A stretch of 20,902 bases of DNA, from positions 1 through 20,902 of IMG/VR virus record IMGVR_UViG_3300017708_002539; one strand, given 5' to 3'. This document shows, one piece after another, positions 8,050-15,958 of this stretch. The notes beneath the pieces were generated by a model that did not search any database, was not told the DNA's origin, and worked only from the letters and a program-made list of their open reading frames with translations. The stretch is from a virus. Position numbers and translations under genes: made by a program. The first letter of the stretch is position 1, and each line of letters begins with the position of its first letter.

Positions 8050-9332
8050 AAAAAGAATATTTCAAATCAGGCTATAAGCGAGTTGCATCGCATGAAGCCG
8101 TTCCAGGTACTTTCAGTAAGGTACTATTATTATACTCAGGTGGTTTAGATACATCTGTTATTACTAAACAAATCCAAGTAGACTACGGTGCAGAAGTATA
8201 TTGTCTGTGTATAGGTATAGGTCAATCAGATGACATTCTGTACCTATGTGACAAAGCACATGACCTTGGTGCAAAGGAGTTTGCATATGTGGATGTTACT
8301 GACGATTTTGTAAATGATATTTGCACTTTAGCAATCAAGGCCAACGCAGACTATGAAGATGGTTATAGACTATTCTGTCCTCTTGGTAGAGTACAAATTG
8401 CTAAAACAGCCGTTGAATATGCTGAACGTTGGGGTTGCAAAGTCATTGCACATGGATGTACAGGCAAAGGGAACGATCAAATCCGCTTTGAGAATTATAT
8501 TACAACCTTGAACCCAGATCTGAAAACACTTGCACCTGTTAGAGAATATGAAATGGGCCGTGAGCAGGAATTGGAATATGCTCGAGATCATGACATACCT
8601 GTTGAGCAATCTAAGGCTAAGATCTATAGTTATGATGAAAACATTTGGGGCTGTTCAGCTGAGGGTGGAGAAATCGAAGATCTAAACATGATACCGCGTT
8701 TACAGAACATTCTAAAGCGAGTTAAAGTTCCTGAAGATGCTCAAGAAGTTCCGCAACTTATTACGCTTTCATTTAACGAAGGGCTTGTTGAATCTATGGC
8801 ATATGGCCATAACATAGGACCAAAGCGAGACCTGCGATCTATTCTCGAGGATCTGAATCACGAGGGCAGTCTACATAGTATTGGAATAACGCATCTTATT
8901 GAAGATCGAGTAGTTGGTTTAAAGGTAAGAGGCGTGTATGAAGAACCTGGCGCTGAAATATTAGTTCAAGCACACATGGCTTTAGAAAAACTAGTTTGTA
9001 CTAGAGAAGAATACATGCACAAGAAGAACATCGATCAACAATGGGCTAATCTTGTATATGAAGGTAGATGGTACCATCCGTTAATGAATCATCTCAATGC
9101 ATACATTGAATCTGTAAACAAGAAAGTTACAGGTACTGTAGTAATGAAACTCTATAAGGGTACGGCTGAATGCGTAGCAATTGAATCACCGTATCAACTA
9201 TTCGAAGAGTCTGATGCTACGTTTATGTCAGGTGGTACATTTAACCAACAGGCATCAGCCGGCTTTATTGAGCATTTTGGATATTCACAACGAGTAGGTT
9301 ATAACAAAACTAAAGGTGTATATGAGCAATAA
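8046..9332 (+). CDS. argG: Argininosuccinate synthase
   Basis: A 428-residue enzyme joining citrulline and aspartate at the cost of ATP. The pyrophosphatase loop is YSGGLDTS (30-37). Residues that contact substrates in human ASS are all kept: Y107 (Y87), T139/N143/D144/R147 in CTGKGNDQIR (T119/N123/D124/R127), S195 and S204 in YSYDEN...GCS (S180/S189), and E286 and Y298 (E270/Y282). It should therefore bind citrulline, not merely a distant analogue. The length is normal (human 412, E. coli 447), with no frameshift. It overlaps the hydroxymethylase gene by ATGA with no Shine-Dalgarno sequence, so it is translationally coupled, and it overlaps argH by 11 bp. The sequence looks like the common bacterial type with YEDxY and DENxWG, unlike the short Bacteroidota ArgG I remember. 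Confidence 0.93.
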   Translation: MKKEYFKSGYKRVASHEAVPGTFSKVLLLYSGGLDTSVITKQIQVDYGAEVYCLCIGIGQSDDILYLCDKAHDLGAKEFAYVDVTDDFVNDICTLAIKANADYEDGYRLFCPLGRVQIAKTAVEYAERWGCKVIAHGCTGKGNDQIRFENYITTLNPDLKTLAPVREYEMGREQELEYARDHDIPVEQSKAKIYSYDENIWGCSAEGGEIEDLNMIPRLQNILKRVKVPEDAQEVPQLITLSFNEGLVESMAYGHNIGPKRDLRSILEDLNHEGSLHSIGITHLIEDRVVGLKVRGVYEEPGAEILVQAHMALEKLVCTREEYMHKKNIDQQWANLVYEGRWYHPLMNHLNAYIESVNKKVTGTVVMKLYKGTAECVAIESPYQLFEESDATFMSGGTFNQQASAGFIEHFGYSQRVGYNKTKGVYEQ

Positions 9333-10590
9333 GATTTGGTCTAAGAACAACGATTCAATTTCAGATCCATTTATCACATCTTTTACTGTTGGTAATGATA
9401 ACCAATTAGATCAAGACGTGTTTATGGGGTACGACATCACCGCCACGCGGGCTCATGCTGAAGCTTTACGAAAGGCGGGTATCTATAGTCGAACTGAATT
9501 GAAACAGGTTAAACATGAACTTGATAATATATATACTGACTGGACTCACGGTCGTATTGAAGTTACTATTGACGATGAAGACGGTCATACTGTACTAGAA
9601 CGCCTGCTTACGGAAAGGCTAGGTGATATAGGTAAGAAGATACATACAGGCCGAAGTAGAAACGATCAATCACTAGTCGCTATGCGTCTTTTTATGGTCA
9701 ATACTCTAGACCTTCATATGGATTCTATCTTAAGCGGCTTATTATCTACGTTATATGATCTACAGTCCAGATATAGATATACGCTGTTTATAGGATATAG
9801 TCATACGCAGCAGGCCATGCCTATTACTTTAGGTCACTATTTCAATGGCTTTTTTGAACAACTGCAAGACGATAAGGGGTTCGCCAGATTGACCTGTAAA
9901 CACATTAATACTAATCCGCTAGGCAGCGGAGCTGGATTTGGCTCTATTGTACCTATTAACAGAAAGTTAACAACTCGTCTGTTAAATTTTGACTCAATTC
10001 AAAAAAATAGTTTATATTGTAAAAACTCTAAAGGTAAGATAGAACTAAAATATGTACATGCGTTGTCGCAGATCATGATGACTTTACAGAAAATATCTAC
10101 TGACATGATCCTGTATACGAGTAAAGAGTTTAATTTCTTTACTGCATCAGATCGTGTTTCAACGGGTTCAAGTATTATGCCTCAAAAAAGGAATTTAGAC
10201 GTTGCTGAAATAGTAAGAGGTAATTCAGCTTTACTATCCGGTATTGAAACACAAATCAAGACCATTTATCATGGGTTAACTTCAGGCTATCATAGAGACA
10301 CACAACTTATCAAGAAATGTATTTATGAGGCATATGAACTAACACATAAATCCGTCAAAGCCGTTGATACACTATTGACTAATCTTACTGTAAATGAAGA
10401 TCAAATATTTTTAAAGATAGACAAGACTATATTAGCAGCGGATATTGCGACTTACAATGCGTTAGACGGACAGCCTTTTAGAGACGCATATAAAACGGCA
10501 ATGGACGAAGTCATGAACATGGATTCTGAAGAAGCTTATTTAGCCATTGCTCTTAAGAGAAAAACAATCGGATCTCCGGGAAATTATTAA
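9322..10590 (+). CDS. argH: Argininosuccinate lyase
   Basis: A 422-residue fumarase/aspartase-superfamily lyase that splits argininosuccinate into arginine and fumarate. Motifs: TGRSRNDQ (109-116), general-base His H161 in GYSHTQQAMP, NPLGSGAGFG (198-207), and the flexible-loop signature TGSSIMPQKRN (281-291) with the catalytic Ser pair, K289 and N291. Leu replaces the usual Pro after the final Asn. The N-terminal FTVGND...LD segment and the SKGKIE stretch (236-241), in place of the usual SDRDHV, match the Bacteroidota subtype as I remember it. ATG 9322 (MSNKIW) was chosen over GTG 9316 because it matches the family N-terminus and has AAAGGTG upstream. It overlaps argG by 11 bp and precedes dut by 11 bp. 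Confidence 0.92.
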   Translation: MSNKIWSKNNDSISDPFITSFTVGNDNQLDQDVFMGYDITATRAHAEALRKAGIYSRTELKQVKHELDNIYTDWTHGRIEVTIDDEDGHTVLERLLTERLGDIGKKIHTGRSRNDQSLVAMRLFMVNTLDLHMDSILSGLLSTLYDLQSRYRYTLFIGYSHTQQAMPITLGHYFNGFFEQLQDDKGFARLTCKHINTNPLGSGAGFGSIVPINRKLTTRLLNFDSIQKNSLYCKNSKGKIELKYVHALSQIMMTLQKISTDMILYTSKEFNFFTASDRVSTGSSIMPQKRNLDVAEIVRGNSALLSGIETQIKTIYHGLTSGYHRDTQLIKKCIYEAYELTHKSVKAVDTLLTNLTVNEDQIFLKIDKTILAADIATYNALDGQPFRDAYKTAMDEVMNMDSEEAYLAIALKRKTIGSPGNY

Positions 10591-10601
10591 AGGAAAAATA
10601 A

Positions 10602-11039
10602 ATGAAAATTTCAAAAATTAGAGACGTAAAAACGCCGACACGTGCAAATATTGAAGATGCAGGAATCGACTTCTTTGTACCAAATACGCTTGAATCGTAT
10701 ACTGTTGAACCGGGCGCTTCAGTAATGATACCATCTGGTGTTAAAGTAAATGTTCCAACTGGTCATGCACTTATTGCATTCAACAAGTCAGGTATTGCTA
10801 CAAAGAAAAATTTACAGGTAGGAGCCTGTGTAGTTGACGTTGGTTATCAAGGCGAAATACACATCCATTTGACAAATGTCGGTATGGACACACAGATGAT
10901 ACATCCAGGTGATAAGATCGTACAATTCGTTCTTGTGCAACTAGGTAATCCTGATGTTGAAGTTGTACAGGAACAGTTTTTGTATGAAGGTGTTTCAAAT
11001 CGTGGTACTGGTGGCTTTGGTTCAACAGGTACAAAATAA
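10602..11039 (+). CDS. dut: dUTP diphosphatase (trimeric dUTPase)
   Basis: A 145-residue protein with all five dUTPase motifs in order: DAGIDFF (19-25), FNKSGIA (60-66, Lys for the usual Arg), VGACVVDVGYQGE with D79 and Y82, GDKIVQFVL (103-111), and the C-terminal lid RGTGGFGSTG (134-143). It hydrolyses dUTP to dUMP and PPi, keeping uracil out of DNA and supplying dUMP. T4 uses an unrelated all-alpha dCTPase/dUTPase (gp56), and no such gene is visible here. Whether this enzyme also hydrolyses dCTP, as a phage with modified cytosine would need, cannot be told from sequence. AAAGGA precedes ATG 10602. It ends the hydroxymethylase-argGH unit. Confidence 0.95.
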   Translation: MKISKIRDVKTPTRANIEDAGIDFFVPNTLESYTVEPGASVMIPSGVKVNVPTGHALIAFNKSGIATKKNLQVGACVVDVGYQGEIHIHLTNVGMDTQMIHPGDKIVQFVLVQLGNPDVEVVQEQFLYEGVSNRGTGGFGSTGTK

Positions 11040-11041
11040 TC

Positions 11042-11072
11042 TTTGGTGTTTAAACTATAATTGTTATATTAG
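11042..11072 (+). promoter_or_regulatory. Promoter TTTG-N19-TATATTAG before DNA polymerase
   Basis: TTTG at 11042-11045, exactly 19 bp, TATATTAG at 11065-11072. It is the third copy of the same layout and has the same 8-bp downstream element as the one at 1976. Expected transcription start is near 11077, about 13 nt before ATG 11090, with an A-rich leader and no Shine-Dalgarno sequence. Confidence 0.75.
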
Positions 11073-11089
11073 ACTGTAAATAAAACTCT

Positions 11090-13537
11090 ATGATAAAACC
11101 GAAGATTAAAGTCTCCAGAATTACTAGCACCTTTGAAAAAGGTCTATACAACATCAATGTTTACGGTTATGACAAAGACCAGAAGTTTGTAACCTACAAA
11201 GACACTTATCGTGACTTCTTTTACTTTGACTGTGAACGTATCAGTGAAATTATTGATGAACGTCAATTAGATTGCTCTGACACCACGGTGCATCAAACGT
11301 TATATGGTGATAAAGTATATAAAGTTTACTATAGTTCTATTAAACTTAAGAATGACTTGAAACGTCGATTCAAAGGCCATATTCATGAAGCCGATGTCAG
11401 TCCTGAGTTTAGATATATGATGTACAAGGGTCTTGAATGGTCTCAAGATCGTCATATCATGTTTTACGATATTGAAACTGATTGGGATCCAAGTCGGCCA
11501 GATCTTAACAAGCCACACATTCATCAGATGCCTATTACATCTATTCAGGCATATTCTAGTAAGAACAAGGAATTCTATGTTTTTGCTTGGCACCCTGATG
11601 AAACTGCACAGTATGATAACCCTCACATGGAATCTGAAGGTAATGTAAATTACATTTACTGTAAGACTGAAGTTGAAGTTATCCTTGGCTTTATTCAACT
11701 AGTCAGAACTACCAATTGCGATGTACTTACTGGTTGGTATTCAACTGGCTTTGATATGCCTTATATCTTAAATCGTGGAAAAGCTATCGGCGTTCCAGTT
11801 GAAAGACTAAGCCCAGTCGGTAGATATTACATCAAGAAACGTGGTGATTATTGGAAAACAACTATCAATGGTCTAGACCACGTTGACATGATCGATGCAC
11901 TTCAAGACATGCATTACAAACTTCCCAACTGGAAACTTGCTACTGCAGCTGAAGAAATTGTACCCGAACGTGAAGTTGATAAGTTAACTGAAGTTACTTG
12001 GAAAGATTGGCGTGACAACTTCGACGGCTTTATGAAATATGGTATTCGTGATGTTGAAATTCTAGTTGAAATCGAAAGTAAACTTAAAGTATTCAATCAA
12101 TACTATCAACTACAATCGATTGCCAATCTTACGACTTTGAATATGATGTTCTATAAGTCAATGATTGTTGATAACTATATTCTTAAAGAACATTTCAATC
12201 AAGTCGTTTTACCTAGTCGCGGTTCTAGCCAAAAGCAAGAATACAAAGCTGCGATTGTTATCAAGCCTACTCAACCCGGTTTACATAAAGATGTTACTTG
12301 CGTTGACTATACGTCACTATATCCAACGACTATCATGGCTTTCAATCTAAGTCCAGAAACATTCATTACTAGTCAGAAACAATGTGATGAACTTGGCGTT
12401 AGTATTGATGAAGTAATATCTCAGCTCAAGTCCGATAACATCGGTTTTATCGATACAGGTCACAATACTGATTTATTCGGTGAAAGATATCTATTCTACT
12501 CTGCAGATCACATGGAAGGTATGCTGCCACGTCTTCTCAGAAAATTGTTCTTGCAACGTGTTGAAATCAATAAAGGTATCAAGTCTGGTCAATATACTGG
12601 CGATGAATTGCTTTCAAAATCCAAAGAACAACTTGGTATTAAGACAATTCTTAATTCGGCATACGGTGCAATGGCCTTTAACCTATTCAGATTATACAAG
12701 CCTGAAGTTGCTGATGCCATTACATTCTTTGCACGAAATGCTCTCAGATATGCAATGGTAACAATCAACAACAAGTTTGGTCATGATATCCTATACGGTG
12801 ATACTGACTCTTGTTTCTTTAAGTCTAATGACAAATCTGCTTCTGACGTTGTTAATATGCTAGATGAGTTTAATGATCTTTTGAAAAACGATTTTGTACC
12901 GCAATACACTGATGCACTCAAAGATGACTATTTCCTAATGGATCTTAAGTTTGAATATGACTTGTCTCATTGTTACTTTGGTGAAAGCAAGAAAAGATAT
13001 TACAGTATCATTCGGGAAACTGGTAAGAAGTATATCAAAGGTATGAATATCATTCGTAAAGATACTCCTAAGTTCATGAAAGAATCTCTCAATACGTTAG
13101 CTGAATTGGCGGTGCGTGATACTCTTACTGTTGAACACTTAGATAATCTTAGAAAAGCCATTGAAACAACTGACTACAAGTTACTAGGTATCAATAAAAA
13201 GTTCAATGGTCCATTCGATGGTTATAAAGTTATACCACAGCATGTGCGTGCATCTGTTTGGGCTAATGAAAAGTTGTCCACCAATATTACACATATGGAC
13301 ACACCATTGCTATTTTATATCAAAAGCAAGTGCGAAGATCATCTTAAAGCCAAAGAACGCCGTGATGCACTTTGCCTTAATGAAGAAGATCTGCACCTTA
13401 TTGACAAGAATACTGACATATTTGAAATTGACTATGACAGATTCTTCAGAAAGCAAGTACTTGATCAACTTGATGAATTTGCACTAATACCTTCGGTTAA
13501 GCTGGCACTAGAACAGTACGAAGCGGAATTAGTTTGA
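11090..13537 (+). CDS. 43: Family B DNA polymerase (T4 gp43-like)
   Basis: An 815-residue replicative polymerase with 3'-5' proofreading. Exonuclease motifs: Exo I FYDIETDWD (D127/E129), Exo II TGWYSTGFDMPYI (D222), Exo III YGIRDVEI (D321). Polymerase motifs: A DYTSLYP (D406), B with K518 and NSAYGA (522-527), and C YGDTDS (D571/D573). It is slightly shorter than T4 gp43 (898) but has all catalytic residues. A promoter lies directly upstream, and groES starts 42 bp downstream. The first methionine was kept because the promoter lies just upstream and the N-terminal domain (MIKPKIKVSRI) has the expected form. Clamp and clamp-loader genes are not in this window. Confidence 0.96.
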   Translation: MIKPKIKVSRITSTFEKGLYNINVYGYDKDQKFVTYKDTYRDFFYFDCERISEIIDERQLDCSDTTVHQTLYGDKVYKVYYSSIKLKNDLKRRFKGHIHEADVSPEFRYMMYKGLEWSQDRHIMFYDIETDWDPSRPDLNKPHIHQMPITSIQAYSSKNKEFYVFAWHPDETAQYDNPHMESEGNVNYIYCKTEVEVILGFIQLVRTTNCDVLTGWYSTGFDMPYILNRGKAIGVPVERLSPVGRYYIKKRGDYWKTTINGLDHVDMIDALQDMHYKLPNWKLATAAEEIVPEREVDKLTEVTWKDWRDNFDGFMKYGIRDVEILVEIESKLKVFNQYYQLQSIANLTTLNMMFYKSMIVDNYILKEHFNQVVLPSRGSSQKQEYKAAIVIKPTQPGLHKDVTCVDYTSLYPTTIMAFNLSPETFITSQKQCDELGVSIDEVISQLKSDNIGFIDTGHNTDLFGERYLFYSADHMEGMLPRLLRKLFLQRVEINKGIKSGQYTGDELLSKSKEQLGIKTILNSAYGAMAFNLFRLYKPEVADAITFFARNALRYAMVTINNKFGHDILYGDTDSCFFKSNDKSASDVVNMLDEFNDLLKNDFVPQYTDALKDDYFLMDLKFEYDLSHCYFGESKKRYYSIIRETGKKYIKGMNIIRKDTPKFMKESLNTLAELAVRDTLTVEHLDNLRKAIETTDYKLLGINKKFNGPFDGYKVIPQHVRASVWANEKLSTNITHMDTPLLFYIKSKCEDHLKAKERRDALCLNEEDLHLIDKNTDIFEIDYDRFFRKQVLDQLDEFALIPSVKLALEQYEAELV

Positions 13538-13579
13538 TAGTTATACTAAACGGTTTTATTAATTAAAAATGGAGTTATA

Positions 13580-13876
13580 ATGCTTTATCCTATCTCTAAT
13601 AAAGTAGTAGTCAAAATTGTAGAAAACATTGGACAGACGGCCGGTGGGGTGATCCTTCCGGACATTGAACAAGAGGGAACTCTTTTAGGCAAAGTCGAAG
13701 CTGTAGGACCTGGAATCATGTTATCAACTGGCAAACGAGCACCTATGCAAGTCAGTCAATCTGATATCGTTGTATTTCCAAAATACAGTGCAAAGAAATT
13801 TGAAGTAGAGGATGACGTCTTCTATATTCTTCCTGAAAACGAAATCTTAACTATAACGGAGTCTGACAATGAATAA
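13580..13876 (+). CDS. groES: Co-chaperonin GroES
   Basis: A 98-residue Cpn10 protein that caps GroEL. It has the beta-barrel pattern LYPISNKVVVKIVE, a mobile loop with AGGVILPD (the VIL triplet corresponds to the GroEL-contacting IVL of E. coli GroES), and the VEAVGPG strand. It is a true GroES type, unlike the diverged T4 gp31. GGAG precedes ATG 13580. Its end overlaps the groEL start by 8 bp (ATGAATAA), so the two subunits are coupled. It probably helps fold phage capsid or other proteins together with the adjacent GroEL. Confidence 0.93.
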   Translation: MLYPISNKVVVKIVENIGQTAGGVILPDIEQEGTLLGKVEAVGPGIMLSTGKRAPMQVSQSDIVVFPKYSAKKFEVEDDVFYILPENEILTITESDNE

Positions 13877-15479
13877 GAATATTGAATTCTCAAACGATGC
13901 CAAAAGTGGCATACTAAAAGGTGTAGATAAACTAGCAAAAGCTGTAACGTCTACACTAGGACCTAAAGGTCGTACTGTTGTAATCGAAAAAGAAGGTGGA
14001 TTTTATTCCGCAACCAAAGACGGTGTATCAGTAGCCGAAGTGATTAAATTCGAAGATAAGCTAGAGGACGCAGGTGCTCAGATGGTAAAAGAAGTTGCTA
14101 GTCAAGTTAATGATGAAGCAGGTGATGGAACCACAACTGCAACCGTTCTTGCACATAACATTGTCACTGAAGGATTTAAGGCTGTAGAAGATGGGGCTAA
14201 TCCAGTTGACATCAAACGTGGAATGGACAAGGCTGTAGAAGTAATACTTGAAAAACTCGATGATGCTGCTAAAGTTGTCAGTACATATGATGAAATTAAG
14301 CAAGTAGCTTCTATTAGTGCCAATAGTGATGAAAAGGTAGGTTATCTTATCGCAAATGCTATTGATGAAGTTGGAACTGACGGCGTTGTTACTGTTGAAA
14401 ATAGTAATACTCATGAGGACGAACTTGAAATTGTAGAAGGTATGCAACTAGACAAGGGATATCTTTCACCATACTTCGTAAACAATCAGACTGAAATGAT
14501 TGCTCAGTATGAGAATCCTTACATATTACTAGTTGACGAGACCCTGAATGACATCAAGAAACTTGTCAAAGTTCTAGAATATTGTATTCAGATCGATAAG
14601 CCATTGGTAATTGTGGCTCAAGATGTAACGGGCGATGCATTGGCTGGACTTATAGTAAATAACGCTAGAGGTACTTTGAAATGTTGCGCAGTTAAAGCAC
14701 CTGCATTCGGTGATAAGCGAACTGACATTCTAGAGGACTTGGCTATCATTACTGGCGCTACTGTAGTAAGTAGTAAAAAGGCTATGCACGTTGACAAGTT
14801 TGATCCTGAATGGCTTGGCACAGCAAAAACTGTTACTGCAAATAGTCAGAAGACTGTGTTTGTTGATGGTCCTGGTACCAAAGAGCAAATCGAAGATCGA
14901 ATTACTGAAATTAAAACGTTAATCGATCAGTCAACTAGTCACTATGAAATTGAACTAATGCAAAAGAGACTTGGTAAACTATCAGGTGGAGTTGCTATTA
15001 TTAAGATTGGTGCACATTCCGAACTTGAACTCAAGGAAAAGAAAGATCGAGTTGAAGATTCACTTAATGCTACACGAGCCGCATTAGACGATGGTATTAT
15101 TGAAGGTGGAGGTGTTGCATTACTTAACTGTACTACAACTGAACCCGAGCCTCAGCATACAATTACTGATACTGATCAGGCTGTTGGCTGGCAAATCGTA
15201 ATGAATTCGCTTACAGCGCCATTGAAGGCCATAGTTCATAATGCAGGTCTTAATTTCAACGATATCTATAGTAAGCTAAACTCATCAACAGAGCCTGGCA
15301 TGGGTTTTGATGTATCAGGAGAGCAATATACTAATATGTTCGATGCTGGAATTATTGACCCAGTTAAAGTTACAAAGACCGCAATCACCAAGGCTGTTTC
15401 AGTTGCAGGTACAATTCTCATGACAGAGGCGGTTATTACTAATATTGACGAAGAAGAAGCTGCACCAAGTTTCATGTAA
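13869..15479 (+). CDS. groEL: Chaperonin GroEL
   Basis: A full-length Cpn60 of 536 residues that forms the ATP-driven folding ring. Visible features: TLGPKGR (29-35), the ATP loop GDGTTT (85-90), the catalytic Asp D397 in VEDSLNATRAA (E. coli D398), the hydrophobic apical substrate site starting at GYLSPYF (197-203), and EGGGVALL (412-419). The C-terminus ends in EEEAAPSFM, without the GGM repeats of bacterial GroEL. Nothing is missing that would prevent function. It lies directly after groES, which makes this a self-sufficient phage chaperonin rather than a single swapped subunit. A zinc-ribbon gene starts 10 bp downstream. Confidence 0.96.
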   Translation: MNKNIEFSNDAKSGILKGVDKLAKAVTSTLGPKGRTVVIEKEGGFYSATKDGVSVAEVIKFEDKLEDAGAQMVKEVASQVNDEAGDGTTTATVLAHNIVTEGFKAVEDGANPVDIKRGMDKAVEVILEKLDDAAKVVSTYDEIKQVASISANSDEKVGYLIANAIDEVGTDGVVTVENSNTHEDELEIVEGMQLDKGYLSPYFVNNQTEMIAQYENPYILLVDETLNDIKKLVKVLEYCIQIDKPLVIVAQDVTGDALAGLIVNNARGTLKCCAVKAPAFGDKRTDILEDLAIITGATVVSSKKAMHVDKFDPEWLGTAKTVTANSQKTVFVDGPGTKEQIEDRITEIKTLIDQSTSHYEIELMQKRLGKLSGGVAIIKIGAHSELELKEKKDRVEDSLNATRAALDDGIIEGGGVALLNCTTTEPEPQHTITDTDQAVGWQIVMNSLTAPLKAIVHNAGLNFNDIYSKLNSSTEPGMGFDVSGEQYTNMFDAGIIDPVKVTKTAITKAVSVAGTILMTEAVITNIDEEEAAPSFM

Positions 15480-15489
15480 GGAGAAAAAA

Positions 15490-15741
15490 ATGAAAGTAGT
15501 TAAAGACGATCCACAGCCACAGGTAAATCTAAAGGCAGAGGACATGACCGATGTGTTATGTGCTAAATGCGGCAATCAAACGTTTGTACCTGTTTTTCTA
15601 TTTAAGAAAATATCTGCAGTTCTATCGCCAACTGGTCAAGAAAGTATGATACCTCTTCAAGTATTTAAGTGTGATGATTGTGGACATATTAACGATGAGT
15701 TTATTCCTAAGTCAGGTGATAAGCAACTGTTAAATGGCTAA
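15490..15741 (+). CDS. Small zinc-ribbon protein
   Basis: An 83-residue protein with two CxxC knuckles, C24/C27 (CAKC) and C61/C64 (CDDC), separated by 33 residues: a zinc-ribbon fold. AAGGAG just after the groEL stop and ATG 15490 give the start; the longer reading frame from 15445 lies inside groEL and is not used. Similar small proteins are common in T4-like phages near replication genes, with no known function. It overlaps the DUF3310 gene by 8 bp. Confidence 0.82.
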   Translation: MKVVKDDPQPQVNLKAEDMTDVLCAKCGNQTFVPVFLFKKISAVLSPTGQESMIPLQVFKCDDCGHINDEFIPKSGDKQLLNG

Positions 15742-15949
15742 TTCAAGTGCAACAAATCACCCTGTACATTACAATAAGGGTAAGATAGAAGTCTGGGATT
15801 TTATCATTGATCAAAATCTAGATTTTATAGAAGGTAATATTGTCAAATACATTTGTCGATATAAACTGAAAGGTGGCTATGAAGATCTTCTAAAAGCCAA
15901 GCAGTATATGGACAAACTACATGAAGTAAAGTCTAAAGAAGATCACTAA
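15734..15949 (+). CDS. DUF3310 family protein
   Basis: A 71-residue protein with the family pattern: HPVHYNKGKIEVWDFI, then LDFIEGNIVKYICRYK, KGGYEDLLKAKQYMDKL. DUF3310 proteins are widespread in tailed phages near DNA metabolism genes; the function is unknown to me. The start overlaps the upstream stop (ATGGCTAA), so translation is coupled. The next gene begins 9 bp after its stop. Confidence 0.9.
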   Translation: MANSSATNHPVHYNKGKIEVWDFIIDQNLDFIEGNIVKYICRYKLKGGYEDLLKAKQYMDKLHEVKSKEDH

Positions 15950-15958
15950 AAGTCCTAC

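Noticed and set aside
9316-9321. GTG start for argH at 9316, six bases upstream of ATG 9322
   Set aside because: ATG 9322 gives the family-like N-terminus MSNKIW and has AAAGGTG at a workable spacing; the GTG adds only two residues.
7186-10590. argG/argH as host DNA contamination or a mis-joined assembly
   Set aside because: Both genes overlap or abut phage genes on each side with the same strand and base composition, so they are integral to the phage operon.
13538-13579. Possible terminator between DNA polymerase and groES
   Set aside because: The spacer is AT-rich but forms no stable GC-containing hairpin followed by a T run.
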